A DNA stretch of 64,000 bases from Dulcicalothrix desertica PCC 7102 (GCF_003991905.1 NZ_RSCL01000020.1:17705-81704); one strand, 5' to 3'. Positions 1 to 9,033 are shown, counted from the stretch's first letter. Translations and numbers: made by a program. The notes: generated by a model not told the origin, from the letters alone.

Positions 1-597
1 AGGAATTTCTGTTTTCACCCAGTTTTCACCAGCTTCACCTTCATAAAAATTTGCAATCATTTCTACAAGGTCAATAACTCCCTGGAATTCGTTTTCTTTA
101 CCAATTGGATATTGAACGAGTAACGGATTCAGTTGTAATTTATCGCGTATCGCTTGCACTACTGTAAACGGATTGGCGCCCGTTCTATCCATCTTGTTAA
201 TAAACGCAATTCTCGGTACACGATAGCGCTTCATTTGCCTATCTACCGTTATTGACTGCGACTGCACAGAGGCAACCGCACATAACACCATCACCGCACC
301 ATCTAATACACGCAGCGCACGCTCAACTTCAATAGTAAAATCAACGTGTCCAGGTGTATCTATCAGATTAATTTGGGTATCGTGCCACGTACAAGTAGTT
401 GCAGCAGATGTAATTGTGATACCGTGTAATTTTTCTTCTGGCATGTAATCCATAGTGGCGCCTTTTCCACCACCACGTACTTCTTCGATCGCGTGAATTC
501 TACCCGTGTAATACAAAATTCGCTCGCTAATTGTTGTTTTACCAGAATCAATATGTGCAGAAATACCGATGTTACGGACACGGGTTCTCTTAATCAT
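1..597 (-). CDS. Elongation factor G, EFG1/spdEFG-like, N-terminal part (runs off the window)
   Basis: A translational GTPase that drives ribosome translocation. Reading the minus strand from the ATG at 595-597 gives an open frame to the window edge (199 codons), so the C-terminal two thirds lie outside. The G motifs are present: G1 AHIDSGKTT, switch 1 [11 protein letters not shown]3 DTPGH and G4 NKMD. The signature [10 protein letters not shown], the RGGGKGAT stretch and [15 protein letters not shown] resemble spirochete/planctomycete spdEFG and mitochondrial EFG1 more than canonical cyanobacterial FusA (AAHIDAGKTT, QERERGITIT). No rpsL, rpsG or tufA is upstream, so this is not the str-operon copy. 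It is probably a second EF-G paralogue. The EF-G identity is certain; the subfamily is inferred from N-terminal motifs only. Confidence 0.9.
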   Translation of the reverse strand, partial: MIKRTRVRNIGISAHIDSGKTTISERILYYTGRIHAIEEVRGGGKGATMDYMPEEKLHGITITSAATTCTWHDTQINLIDTPGHVDFTIEVERALRVLDGAVMVLCAVASVQSQSITVDRQMKRYRVPRIAFINKMDRTGANPFTVVQAIRDKLQLNPLLVQYPIGKENEFQGVIDLVEMIANFYEGEAGENWVKTEIP

Positions 598-643
598 AAC
601 AACTTGACCTTAATTTTTTAATTTTCGCGCATTGTTGACAATC

Positions 644-711
644 TTGTGGAACAGGCATCCCTGCCTGTTTCTATATATTCTCAGGGCGGGCAAGGATGCC
701 CACCCCACAAG
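644..711. repeat. Dispersed palindromic repeat (CTTGTGG...CCACAAG family)
   Basis: Two inverted arms, CTTGTGG..CAGGCATCC on the left and GGATGCC..CCCACAAG on the right, make a small imperfect palindrome just upstream of the EF-G start. Single-arm relatives occur at 3545-3570, 15485-15512, 23708-23735, 46530-46560 and 58362-58392, with degenerate copies near 19853 and 54999. The size and inverted structure suggest a MITE-like or REP-like element. Confidence 0.7.
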
Positions 712-1711
712 AGGGTGCTATTAAATTGGGGTAATAGCTATATAGAGAGGGGATGTAATTCTCATTTGTGGACGGGCATTGTGCCTCACAATCTTCCTTT
801 TCTTCACGTACTCTCTATTTAATTTTTATGCCCGCGTACTAAACTCATGACTTTGAACTCCTCGTAGAGCTATGATATCGCCTCTGCGTGAGCAGCTTTT
901 TTGATTATATGCTACAAATCATAATACAGCAAGGAGTATTTTGGCAAGGGTGCCTCTACATAACAGCATGTTTCCAAAATTGGTAGCTGCGCGGGTCGAT
1001 ACTACCTCTCTCTACATTTAAACGTGCGTAATTTGTTAGTTTTGCCACTAATACTTGTACTTTTATTTCATAAGTATTACAAGTTATATTTTTGACTTTA
1101 TTCTCTTGCAAATATTTGTCTATATAACCTGTAAGCATTTACAGGAGATGTTTTTACTGTATTTATTTAATGGTTATTCTTATATCAAAAGTGATATTAA
1201 ATACTTAATTTCCAGCATGTAGCACAAACTACTACGTAATTAATAATGAAAAATTATACTAGTTAATATAAGCGCCAATTTAATTATTCTGCAAAAATCT
1301 TCAGTAACAGTTTCATGAGTGCGAAAGGTAAGTAATTGTGCATTTCAATCAACATAGAAATAGCTAACTAGGTATAAAATGGAAAAAATAAGTAATGAAA
1401 GTTCTAGGTCTTATCTTGATAGTTTACTAAAACATACTCATGAATCTTTAATATGGGTTTGGCAAGTTGTTAATGGGTCTTGTTCTTGTAACTGCCGTAG
1501 AGAAATCTTATCCATTTTGTATATTATTATTTTATAAATATATACCATTTTCAAATACTTTAAATAAACAAATAAATCTGATTGTACAAACTATCCCATC
1601 GGATGTTAATCCAATCGTAGTTTGTCCTTTGACCACTTATAGGCGCCAGCAAAAGTAAAATGCTTAATAGTCATAACCACGATTACACGCTTCTCGTAAT
1701 CGTGGTTTTGT
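712..1711. other. AT-rich intergenic region without a convincing gene
   Basis: About 1 kb between EF-G and the coiled-coil gene. Two weak small frames are visible: minus-strand 956-1138 (60 codons) and plus-strand 1379-1537 (52 codons, with a Cys-rich SCSCNC stretch). Neither has a good ribosome binding site or a recognisable family. A short inverted repeat around 1677-1705 (aaccacgattacacg... cgtgattacga-like) lies just beyond the 3' end of the next minus-strand gene and could help terminate it. Confidence 0.4.
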
Positions 1712-2137
1712 TTACTGGTTACTTAGCCCTTCCAAGCGTTGCAGAATATGGCGGTTTTCAGTTTGTAAAGCGAGCATGGTTTGCCTAAATAACGCATGTT
1801 CCGCTTGGTTCGCTTCTATAGATTGTTGCTGGGAAGCTACTATGTTAGCTAGGGTTCTAACCGAACTAGTTGTGTTTCTAACCGAGTTAGCAACACTTGT
1901 AACCGAGTTAGCAATAATTGTAATCGAGTCAAACAGGGAGTTTACTGCATCCGTTAATGCCTCAGTTCTTTCCCTCAGTTCGGCATCTCTAAGACGCAAA
2001 TCGGCATTTAAAGCAACTTGATTGTCTAATTGTTGAGACTGTTGAGACATTTTTTGAGACATTTCAGACATTTGTTGAGACACAAGCTCTAAGGTCGCCT
2101 CAATCCGGTCTAATCTATCTGGTTCTCGTTCATTCAT
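1712..2137 (-). CDS. Coiled-coil protein of unknown function
   Basis: A 141-residue soluble protein. The N-terminus (LDRIEATLE) resembles a family of small cyanobacterial coiled-coil proteins. Residues about 15-45 are Gln/Ser/Met-rich heptads (SQQMSEMSQKMSQQSQQ), and residues about 65-100 hold a periodic run of Asn/Ser/Val (SVTSVANSVRNTTSSVRT), which is visible at DNA level as imperfect repeats of an accgagttagc-type unit. There are no membrane segments or catalytic motifs. The start is well supported: AGGAGG lies 8 bases upstream of the ATG at 2135-2137. It is divergent from the ribbon-helix-helix gene, with a 270-bp shared intergenic region holding inverted repeats. The function is unknown; a structural or scaffold role is only a guess. 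Confidence 0.7.
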   Translation of the reverse strand: MNEREPDRLDRIEATLELVSQQMSEMSQKMSQQSQQLDNQVALNADLRLRDAELRERTEALTDAVNSLFDSITIIANSVTSVANSVRNTTSSVRTLANIVASQQQSIEANQAEHALFRQTMLALQTENRHILQRLEGLSNQ

Positions 2138-2292
2138 GGTACTTACCTCCTGTTTCTATAATTTAATAGGTTTATAGCGTCGGCGCCTTGCCCAGCCTAC
2201 AAAAAACACGACACTTTGACCCTATAAATAAGACACTCACACGCATTTTCCATAAGGCAGATGGAATAAGAGTTTTTCCTGGTCTATATTTA

Positions 2293-2336
2293 GTATAGTC
2301 ATTTGACTATACATGTGCCAAGACAATTTATAGTCA
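2293..2336. promoter_or_regulatory. Putative operator: 9-bp inverted repeat plus a third half-site
   Basis: A perfect inverted repeat, GTATAGTCA (2293-2301) and TGACTATAC (2304-2312) with a 2-bp spacer, lies about 100 bp upstream of the ribbon-helix-helix gene. A third half-site, TATAGTCA, is at 2329-2336. Ribbon-helix-helix proteins typically bind such repeated short half-sites and often autoregulate. The binding assignment is inference. Confidence 0.45.
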
Positions 2337-2407
2337 ACGTCGAGCTATAATGTATACGAACGTTTTAATGAGCTATTGTATAGACGTGTTTATATATTTG
2401 AGAGAAC

Positions 2408-2632
2408 ATGGCTTATAGAGAAGATCAGTTAAACTTGCGCGTAGACGCAGAACTCAAGAAAGCATTTATTGCGAAAGCCAAGGAGAACGGCACAACTGCC
2501 ACTCATTTGATAGTTGACTTTATGAAGGAGTACTTGGGACTGGCGCCTAGTCAATCATCAGATGAAATGGCTGAAATGAAACAAAGGCTTGCAAAACTGG
2601 AGCAGTTAGTTATGGGGGAGTTAACAGCCTGA
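2408..2632 (+). CDS. Ribbon-helix-helix DNA-binding protein with coiled-coil tail
   Basis: A 74-residue protein. Residues 6-15 (DQLNLRVDAE) form the beta strand of a CopG/Arc-type fold, followed by two helices (LKKAFIAKAKENG, TATHLIVDFMKEYL). The C-terminal residues (about 50-74) are a heptad coiled coil. Such proteins are small repressors, plasmid partition regulators or antitoxins. In the -1 frame the sequence directly after the stop continues the coiled coil (LREENSSLRQWRDRVMELD) to a stop at 2695-2697. Either a one-base deletion around the CC at 2628-2629 has shortened the protein, or a -1 frameshift extends it. There is no partner toxin gene. The inverted repeat at 2293-2336 is the likely operator. 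Confidence 0.75.
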   Translation: MAYREDQLNLRVDAELKKAFIAKAKENGTTATHLIVDFMKEYLGLAPSQSSDEMAEMKQRLAKLEQLVMGELTA

Positions 2633-2697
2633 GAGAAGAAAACTCGTCTCTTAGGCAATGGCGTGACCGTGTAATGGAATTAGACCCTAAAAGATAA

Positions 2698-3261
2698 CAT
2701 TTACTATAGAACGTAGATGTTATTTTTTGTCTATTTATAATCTACGCAAGAAATCACAAATTTGTATATATTTTTGTCTATACAATGTGTATTAAAAACA
2801 TAGTTTGATTTTTAGTTATAAGCTGATTATAACACTTTTATCCGTTTTCGGATATTGGAAATTATTAATTTTCTGTGTGTACCAGTTCTTGCTTGCCTTT
2901 TTGTTGATTGGCGCCTGCGCTCATTACTTAATATATATGTTATTTGGACGATTGTTTGTTGATACTCATGTTTTAGGTGCGGGTTTACAAAAATTTTCGT
3001 TTTATAACGATATTGTTATATAACCCGCCCCGGAGGTATTTTGGATGTAACAATGATAAATATTCTTATTTTTCATTTTAATAGAATTGGGCTATTTATA
3101 TGGGTATTTTCAATTCCATGCGGGTATGAACGAAGCGAAATAATACTCAAGAACCACGTATTTAATAATACTTCAAATTATTTATAAATCAAAATATAAA
3201 CATCGTCCTAAAACGAACTAAATGTTCTAAACTCAAGAACATCAGAACTACGTATTGATTT
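2698..3261. other. AT-rich intergenic region
   Basis: No convincing gene. A 72-codon hydrophobic frame (2805-3023) needs a TTG start and has no ribosome binding site. Further TGTCTATA-like words near 2736 and 2776 resemble the putative operator half-sites upstream of the ribbon-helix-helix gene. The rest is AT-rich and shows no structure I could interpret. Confidence 0.35.
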
Positions 3262-3468
3262 ATGACTGATGACACACAGTGTGCAGACTACGATAGTCCG
3301 TGGAAAACTATCTTAGAAAAATACTTTCAGCAAGCAATGGAGTTTTTCTTTCCCAAAACTGCTGCACTTATTGACTGGCAAGTTCCTCATGTGTTCTTGG
3401 ATAAAGAACTCCAGGCAATATCATATGACGCAGTACAGGGTAAAAGATTTGCGGAGTTGCTCTGGTAA
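3262..3468 (+). pseudogene. Truncated N-terminal fragment of an Rpn-family nuclease/transposase-like protein
   Basis: The 68-residue frame (SPWKTILEKYF, AMEFFFPKTAALIDW, FLDKELQAI, QGKRFAELLW) matches the conserved N-terminus of cyanobacterial Rpn (recombination-promoting nuclease, PD-(D/E)XK-like) proteins, which normally run to about 250-320 residues. It stops right where the nuclease core should begin, and the catalytic core is missing downstream. It is read as a decayed remnant. The family assignment rests on recalled sequence similarity. Confidence 0.65.
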
Positions 3469-3544
3469 TGTGTCTTGTGATGCTGCTTGTTGTTTTTGCT
3501 GGGATAATACAGATGCTTTAGATTGATTGTGCATACATTGCTGT

Positions 3545-3673
3545 CTTGTGGAACAGGCATCCCTGCCTGTACCTATATTACATAAATTGTGGTAAACCCG
3601 CTTTTTGGTGATGGGGCGGGTTTACAATGTTGTTGGTTTGTATGGAGGTTGTGGGTTAACCCGCCCCTACAGG
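3545..3673. repeat. Mosaic of dispersed repeats
   Basis: 3545-3570 is one arm of the CTTGTGG..CAGGCATCCCTGCCTG repeat. It is followed by a pair of related words around 3594-3629 (aaacccgc... gcgggttt) and gttaacccgccc at 3656-3667. These lie beyond the 3' end of the methyltransferase gene and could form hairpins in its transcript. Confidence 0.5.
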
Positions 3674-4566
3674 TTTGTCGTATACGCGCTGTATCCGTAT
3701 GCCATTGGTTCGCGCATTGATTCTACGGGTTTGATGCTGCGGTTGATGGATTGGGCAAATGGTATTTTTATGCCTTTGATGGTTTCTGGTACGATGGAAT
3801 ATTCGTTTGTTGGTTCTACGCTGTATTGGGGACATTTGGCTTTCATTCCCGCTTCTATTAGCATTTCGTCTATTTCGGCTGCGGTAAATTGTCTCAAATA
3901 AATTTCGTTTTTACCTGCTGGGTTTAATCGACGTATCCAGTTGTGGATGATGTGGGAAGGACAAACTTTATTGTGGAATGAGTGGTTGAATATAAATGTT
4001 CCACCTGGTTTGAGTACGCGCGCCATTTCTGCCATCAGTTTCCGCAGTTGCGCTTCGGGGATGTGCATGAATACACAGTTGGAAATTAGTAAATCTATTG
4101 AGTTATCTTCTAACGGTAGAATTTCGGCTGAGTTACAAATCACGTTAAATTCGGCACCTGGAAAGAAATTATACTCTTGCTTACACTTGAGTAGGCGCCG
4201 TAATAAAGGTTCAGATATATCTAGACCGTAATATTTTTGACAGTTAAGATTTTTATCTAATGAGAGAAATAAAGGAATGCGTCCATAACCGCAGCCAATC
4301 TCTAATATACTGTCAACAGTCTTATTTTTAGGAAACTTGCTCCAAACACCCGAAGGCGTCCCAGTTAAAAGCTTATAATCTTTTTTGATAGCGGCGCCAG
4401 CTTCAGCTTGTTCGATTTTTTGCGAACCATAGTACGTCTTACCGATTTCATCCCACAATTGCTTGTGTCCGGTACTATTTAAATTTTCATAATCTTTAGG
4501 CAAGTAAACACCATCCCGAAGCTGATACTCATTCAGGTTGGGTTTTACGCTCATCGCTTGACTCAT
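3667..4566 (-). CDS. Class I SAM-dependent methyltransferase
   Basis: A 299-residue soluble enzyme with a Rossmann-type methyltransferase core. Motif I is EIGCGYGRIP (about residue 90), the acidic residue closing beta 2 is in YYGLDIS, motif III surrounds SAEILPLEDNSIDLLIS, and the post-motif region reads ARVLKPGGTFIFNHSF, as in Methyltransf_11/25 proteins. The N-terminal 80 residues are a family-specific extension, and the C-terminal 80 contain no recognised domain. The substrate is unknown; such enzymes often act on sugars, lipids or small metabolites. It stands alone between repeats, with a methionine-rich start (MSQAM) whose first ATG is at 4564-4566. Another ATG four codons later could be the true start. 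Confidence 0.8.
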   Translation of the reverse strand: MSQAMSVKPNLNEYQLRDGVYLPKDYENLNSTGHKQLWDEIGKTYYGSQKIEQAEAGAAIKKDYKLLTGTPSGVWSKFPKNKTVDSILEIGCGYGRIPLFLSLDKNLNCQKYYGLDISEPLLRRLLKCKQEYNFFPGAEFNVICNSAEILPLEDNSIDLLISNCVFMHIPEAQLRKLMAEMARVLKPGGTFIFNHSFHNKVCPSHIIHNWIRRLNPAGKNEIYLRQFTAAEIDEMLIEAGMKAKCPQYSVEPTNEYSIVPETIKGIKIPFAQSINRSIKPVESMREPMAYGYSAYTTNL

Positions 4567-4707
4567 AAAAGTAATTGCTCTTGAGTATTATATGTTTTCG
4601 GTTATACGCGCAATCTATAGTAAACCGCAATTGTTAGATTTGCGGGTATATAAAGACATTCCCCTTTATTTTATAAGTATTTTTCCCGAAACATATAGAA
4701 ATTCCCC

Positions 4708-4772
4708 GTTATAAGGACTCGTTATAAGGACTCGTTGTAAGGACTCGTTGTAAGGACTCGTTGTAAGGACTT
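4708..4772. repeat. Five tandem copies of a 13-bp unit
   Basis: The units gttataaggactc (4708-4720, 4721-4733) and gttgtaaggactc (4734-4746, 4747-4759, and 4760-4772 ending in t) follow one another exactly. The last copy runs into ggacttcagttctt, a short palindrome. The array lies in the intergenic region upstream of the methyltransferase. No function can be read from it. Confidence 0.9.
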
Positions 4773-4997
4773 CAGTTCTTAACACCCAAGCGCCACACAA
4801 AAAAAGTTTGATGACAAAAGTTATTATTTATCGTGTCATACACCCAAAAATCCCTTCTAGCTTGATTCATTCTCAAAAATCAACTAATTAACTTTATATA
4901 TTTTTATATTGTCAATCAAATTTAGTAATGATGTAAAACTAATAACCTACATTCCGCATTTCAAATATTAGTATTTACTTGCAATAAACGAATTGAT

Positions 4998-5043
4998 CCT
5001 CCCAACCCCTCTTAACAAGGGGGGTTAGGGAAGTTAGGGGGAT
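4998..5043. repeat. Dispersed CCCCTTAATAAGGGG-type palindrome (single copy)
   Basis: Pyrimidine-rich and purine-rich arms (cctcccaacccctctta, aaggggggttaggga) form a hairpin of the family also seen at 54812-54959, 58769-58880 and 63956-63987. The rest of the 4567-5329 gap is AT-rich and holds no gene that I can support. Any promoter of the P-ATPase must lie here. Confidence 0.7.
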
Positions 5044-5329
5044 TATTATGACAAACTATTGCATTAACTATCTTCAAAACAACACTAAAATTACACAAAG
5101 ATAAAATCTATTAAAATTTAGGTAATAATCACTTATTGAAGCAATTTTGCATTTGCTAAAAAACAAACAATCCTTATCTGACAAACATTTGAGCCTATTA
5201 TCATTACGCCTTTACAAGCTATTGCAAACACTAAAAGATTATTGCTAATGTTATCTAAGGAACTCAACTCATATCTGAGAAATTTAAATTTAAATTTTAT
5301 TTACTCTCCATATCTCGCGCGTAAGGCTA

Positions 5330-7486
5330 GTGACGATTATGTACACCATCACATCAGGGGCAAAACAAAAAGTTGTGCCGCACATACCAAACACAACTTT
5401 CAAAGTAAACTATCAAATAGTCCATGCAATTCCAGGACGAATTCGATTTCGTGTTCCACTACTTGCTTTAGACCAAAGTTATGCTTTGCGTTTGGAAAAT
5501 TTGCTGAATAACGAAACTCATGTAACCAAAGTTCGGATTAATCGTAATGCAGGTTCAATAGCTATTCATTACCGACCAACACAAAATAATCTAATACCCT
5601 CACTACCGCAACTGATTCAAGATGCAACTTGCTCTCTCGCAATAGAACACCACCATCACCATCATGGTGAGGATGGATTTAAAGTTCCTGCTTTTGCGAC
5701 ATTGATGGCACTGTTAAAGTTAGCATTTCCAATTCCAACAGCTTTGGTTGCCTCAACGGTAGCAGTTGCTGCATTGCCTGTTTTCAAACGCGCGATGGCA
5801 AGTATTACACATCAACGTAAATTAAATATAGATTGTTTAGATTTTTTGGCAATCGTTTTGACTTCATTTCAAGGTAACTTACTGGCGCCAGCTTTACTAA
5901 TGACGTTACACGAAGTTGGAGATACAATTCGTGAACGGACTGCTAAAGTTTCAGATGAAGGTACATCTGACTTATTAGAGTCATTGGGTAGTTTTGCTTG
6001 GGTAGAAGTTAATGGCGAAAAATTGCGCGTACTTGCTACTTCCGTTCAACCGGGAGATAAAGTAGTTGTTTACCCAGGTGAACAGATACCTGTTGATGGA
6101 AAAATATTGTCTGGTGAGGCATTAATTGACCAACAAAAACTTACAGGTGAATCAATGCCTGTTGTACGTTCAGTGGGCGAATATGTATATGCTTCTACTT
6201 TAGTACGTGAAGGTACAATCTCGATTAATGCTGAACGAGTGGGAAGTGATACTCGTGCAGGCGCCAGTATTCGATTGATACAACAGGCGCCTGTATATGA
6301 TACACGCATGGTAAATCATGCCGCCCAAATAGCTGATAAAACGATTGTTCCAGCATTAATACTTGCGGGCATAGTATTTGCTGCTACCCGTAACCCAGTA
6401 CGTGCAGCCTCAATTTTAACGCTCGATTTTATGACGGGCATTCGTGTATCCTTACCAACATGTTATTTAGCTGCTCTCAAACACGCAACTCGACATGGTG
6501 TACTAATTCGTAGCGGTCGGGCATTAGAAAAATTAGCACAAGTAGATACGTTAGTCTTTGACAAAACAGGAACACTAACACAAGGTAATATTGAAGTTAT
6601 TGGAATAGAAACAGTACCAAACGGAATATCACCTCAAAGATTATTAGAACTAGCAGCAGCAGCAGAACAGCGATTAACACATCCAGTCGCTCAAGCTATA
6701 ATGCGTTACGCGACGCAACAAGACGTGCGAATATTACCGCGTGGTAAATGGAACTACGAAATTGGTTTGGGAGTTGAAGCATTCATAGAACATACACATG
6801 TTTTAGTTGGAAGCGCACGGTGGATGGAACGTAATGATATTAATGTTTCTGTGAATTCAAGCTCTATATATGATTCACGAATGTATGTAGCAGTAAACGG
6901 AGAATTCCAAGGAGCAATTGTATACACCGACCCATTACGCTTAGAAAGTTCAGAAGTAATTCGTAAACTACAAGATAAATACGGTATGTCAGTTCACCTG
7001 CTTACAGGAGACAATAAACATCGAGCAATTGCCGTAGCCTCAAACCTAGGGATACCGTTACAAAACGTGTACGCGGAAGCGTTCCCCGAACAAAAAGCCG
7101 AAATTATTCGTAACCTACACTCGCAAGGAAAAACAGTAGCATTTACGGGAGACGGAATAAACGACTCTGCCGCACTAGCATATGCAGATGTATCAATATC
7201 TTTCGGTAACGCTTCTCAAGTCGCGCGTGAAACTGCTGATGTAGTGCTAATGGAAAACAACTTAGAAAATCTACTCGAAGCTATCGCCATTGCCCAAGAA
7301 ACAAAACAAGTAATCAACCAAAACATAGGTTTAGCTGTAATTCCTAATTTAGCTGCATTAGGACTTGCCGCTACAGTTGGTATACATCCTTTAGTTGCCA
7401 CCACAGTTCATAACGGTTCAGCAATTGCCGCAGGTTTAAACGGTTTACGTCCTTTAATGCATAAAGACCGAGCAGTGGTAATGTAA
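5330..7486 (+). CDS. Heavy-metal-type P-type ATPase lacking the CPx motif
   Basis: A 718-residue ion pump of the inner or thylakoid membrane. It has the P-type core: TGES (actuator), DKTGTLTQG (phosphorylated Asp), HPVAQAI (nucleotide-binding HP), TGDN and GDGINDS. Residues about 25-95 look like a ferredoxin-fold HMA-type domain without the CxxC metal site. A natural run of six histidines plus GED (about residues 109-117) follows. In the membrane segment ahead of the phosphorylation site the motif reads DFMTGIRVSLPT: the downstream proline (TPT position) is kept, but FMT stands where P1B pumps have CPC/SPC. The cargo therefore cannot be assigned. The start is GTG 5330 or ATG 5339. The next gene begins 5 bp downstream, implying an operon. 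Confidence 0.85.
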   Translation: MTIMYTITSGAKQKVVPHIPNTTFKVNYQIVHAIPGRIRFRVPLLALDQSYALRLENLLNNETHVTKVRINRNAGSIAIHYRPTQNNLIPSLPQLIQDATCSLAIEHHHHHHGEDGFKVPAFATLMALLKLAFPIPTALVASTVAVAALPVFKRAMASITHQRKLNIDCLDFLAIVLTSFQGNLLAPALLMTLHEVGDTIRERTAKVSDEGTSDLLESLGSFAWVEVNGEKLRVLATSVQPGDKVVVYPGEQIPVDGKILSGEALIDQQKLTGESMPVVRSVGEYVYASTLVREGTISINAERVGSDTRAGASIRLIQQAPVYDTRMVNHAAQIADKTIVPALILAGIVFAATRNPVRAASILTLDFMTGIRVSLPTCYLAALKHATRHGVLIRSGRALEKLAQVDTLVFDKTGTLTQGNIEVIGIETVPNGISPQRLLELAAAAEQRLTHPVAQAIMRYATQQDVRILPRGKWNYEIGLGVEAFIEHTHVLVGSARWMERNDINVSVNSSSIYDSRMYVAVNGEFQGAIVYTDPLRLESSEVIRKLQDKYGMSVHLLTGDNKHRAIAVASNLGIPLQNVYAEAFPEQKAEIIRNLHSQGKTVAFTGDGINDSAALAYADVSISFGNASQVARETADVVLMENNLENLLEAIAIAQETKQVINQNIGLAVIPNLAALGLAATVGIHPLVATTVHNGSAIAAGLNGLRPLMHKDRAVVM

Positions 7487-7491
7487 TATAG

Positions 7492-9027
7492 ATGAACCGT
7501 GAACAATCAAAAGCTACTATGTCAATTGCGTCACATCATAAAAAAGTAGTCGTTGTCGGCGCCGGTTGGGCAGGGTTAGGCGCCACGTATCATCTTGCCA
7601 AACAAGGGTATGATGTGACGCTGTTAGAAGCAGGCGCCTATCCAGGTGGGTTAGTAGCAGGTTGGAAAACTCCAGGTGGACGTTCAGTAGAAGCAGGTAT
7701 TCACGGATTTTGGTATCCTTACCGCAATATATTCTCCCTCACCAACGAATTAGAAATAAACCCTTTTACTCATTGGACACGTTCATCGCAGTATTCTCCT
7801 AACGGTTTAGAGGTTGAATCTCCAATTTTTCAAGATTTACCCAGACTACCAACCCCATTGGGTACATTTGTTTACACCCAATTTAAACGTTTACCATTAA
7901 TTGACCGCATTAGCGCTTTACCTTTATTGTATGCTGTCGTTGACTTTGATAACTCCGATGAAGCTTGGCGCCGTTACGACTCAGTGACAGCGCGCGAGTT
8001 ATTTAAACAATTTGGTGTTTCTGGGCGCCTTTACCGCGAATCATTTGAACCAATGTTATTGGTAGGATTATTTGCCCCAGGTGAGCAATGTTCTGCGGCT
8101 GCAACATTGGGAATGCTATATTATTTTATTCTTGCTCATCAACCTGATTTTGATGTTGTTTGGTGTCGTGGTACTGTAGGGGAAAAAATCTTCCGTCCTT
8201 GGGTAGAACATATCGAAAAATTAGGCGCCAAAGTCTTAGCAAATCGTCGCGTTACTGATGTAATTACAGAAAATAACAAAGCAACAGGTATTGTTTGTGG
8301 TGACGAGGTATTCGATGCTGATGCTGTAATTTTTTCAGTTGGCATTACGGGAATGAAAAAAATAGTAGCAAATAGTCCCACTCTGCAAAGTCGTAGCGAA
8401 TTTAGAAATTTGACAAACTTAGGCGCCGTTGATGTACTTGCCGTGCGTTTATGGTTTGATAGAAAAATTAATATACCCCTTCCTTCTAACGCTTGCTTTG
8501 GTTTTGACGAAACAACCGGATGGACATTCTTTGATTTAAACGCTTTACATGACGAATACCGCGACGGACCAGGAACCGTTGTAGAGGTAGATTTTTATCA
8601 CGCTAATCAATTTATACCCCTCCAGGACAAAGAAATTATCCCAATCGTGCAGCAGTATTTACAATCATGTGTACCTGCATTTGCTGGCGCCAAAGTAATT
8701 GATAGCAGCGTAATACGATTACCACAAGCCGTGTCACACTTTGCACCAGGTAGTTATCGACACATGCTACCAGCCACTACAAGTTTTTCCAACGTATTTA
8801 TGAGTGGTGACTGGATAATTACCCGTCATGGTTCATGGTCACAAGAAAAAGCATACGTAACAGGTTTAGAAGCAGCTAACTTAGTAATTTCACAACTAGG
8901 TGAAGGTACATATGCAAATGTACTACCTATCGAACAAGATGAAGCGCATATCCAAACCTTTAGACAACTTAATCGCAATTGGCGCCAGTTCAGCAAATCT
9001 ATTTTGCCCGACTTTTGGTTGCCTTAA
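7492..9027 (+). CDS. FAD-dependent oxidoreductase, carotenoid-desaturase-like
   Basis: A 511-residue flavoprotein of the amine-oxidase/phytoene-desaturase superfamily. The N-terminal dinucleotide-binding motif is VVVGAGWAGLGATYHLAKQG (about residues 19-38), followed by the Glu ligand (LLEAG) and PGGLVAGW. Residues around GIHGFWYPYRNIF and the C-terminal FAD segment (NVFMSGDWIITRHGSWSQEKA) match the zeta-carotene/phytoene desaturase architecture. It probably acts on a carotenoid or other isoprenoid at the membrane, but the known CrtP, CrtQ and CrtO enzymes are not an obvious match, so I leave the symbol empty. It is 5 bp downstream of the P-ATPase and probably co-transcribed. An internal ATG at 7519 is an alternative start. 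Confidence 0.75.
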   Translation: MNREQSKATMSIASHHKKVVVVGAGWAGLGATYHLAKQGYDVTLLEAGAYPGGLVAGWKTPGGRSVEAGIHGFWYPYRNIFSLTNELEINPFTHWTRSSQYSPNGLEVESPIFQDLPRLPTPLGTFVYTQFKRLPLIDRISALPLLYAVVDFDNSDEAWRRYDSVTARELFKQFGVSGRLYRESFEPMLLVGLFAPGEQCSAAATLGMLYYFILAHQPDFDVVWCRGTVGEKIFRPWVEHIEKLGAKVLANRRVTDVITENNKATGIVCGDEVFDADAVIFSVGITGMKKIVANSPTLQSRSEFRNLTNLGAVDVLAVRLWFDRKINIPLPSNACFGFDETTGWTFFDLNALHDEYRDGPGTVVEVDFYHANQFIPLQDKEIIPIVQQYLQSCVPAFAGAKVIDSSVIRLPQAVSHFAPGSYRHMLPATTSFSNVFMSGDWIITRHGSWSQEKAYVTGLEAANLVISQLGEGTYANVLPIEQDEAHIQTFRQLNRNWRQFSKSILPDFWLP

Positions 9028-9033
9028 AATCCC

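Noticed and set aside
956..1138. A 60-codon minus-strand frame with an ATG
   Set aside because: No ribosome binding site, no recognisable family and AT-rich composition; likely chance.
1467..1658. A 63-codon plus-strand frame with hydrophobic content
   Set aside because: No ribosome binding site, ends in an AT-rich region and resembles no family.
2805..3023. A hydrophobic 72-codon frame that might be a small membrane protein
   Set aside because: It starts at TTG without a ribosome site, and AT-rich DNA often gives such frames by chance.
3605..3901. Plus-strand frame opposite the methyltransferase end
   Set aside because: It is the antisense shadow of a well-supported methyltransferase and partly repeat sequence.
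5647..5664. The six-histidine run as an engineered tag or vector sequence
   Set aside because: It lies within a natural linker of the P-ATPase, surrounded by native cyanobacterial sequence and without cloning-site context.
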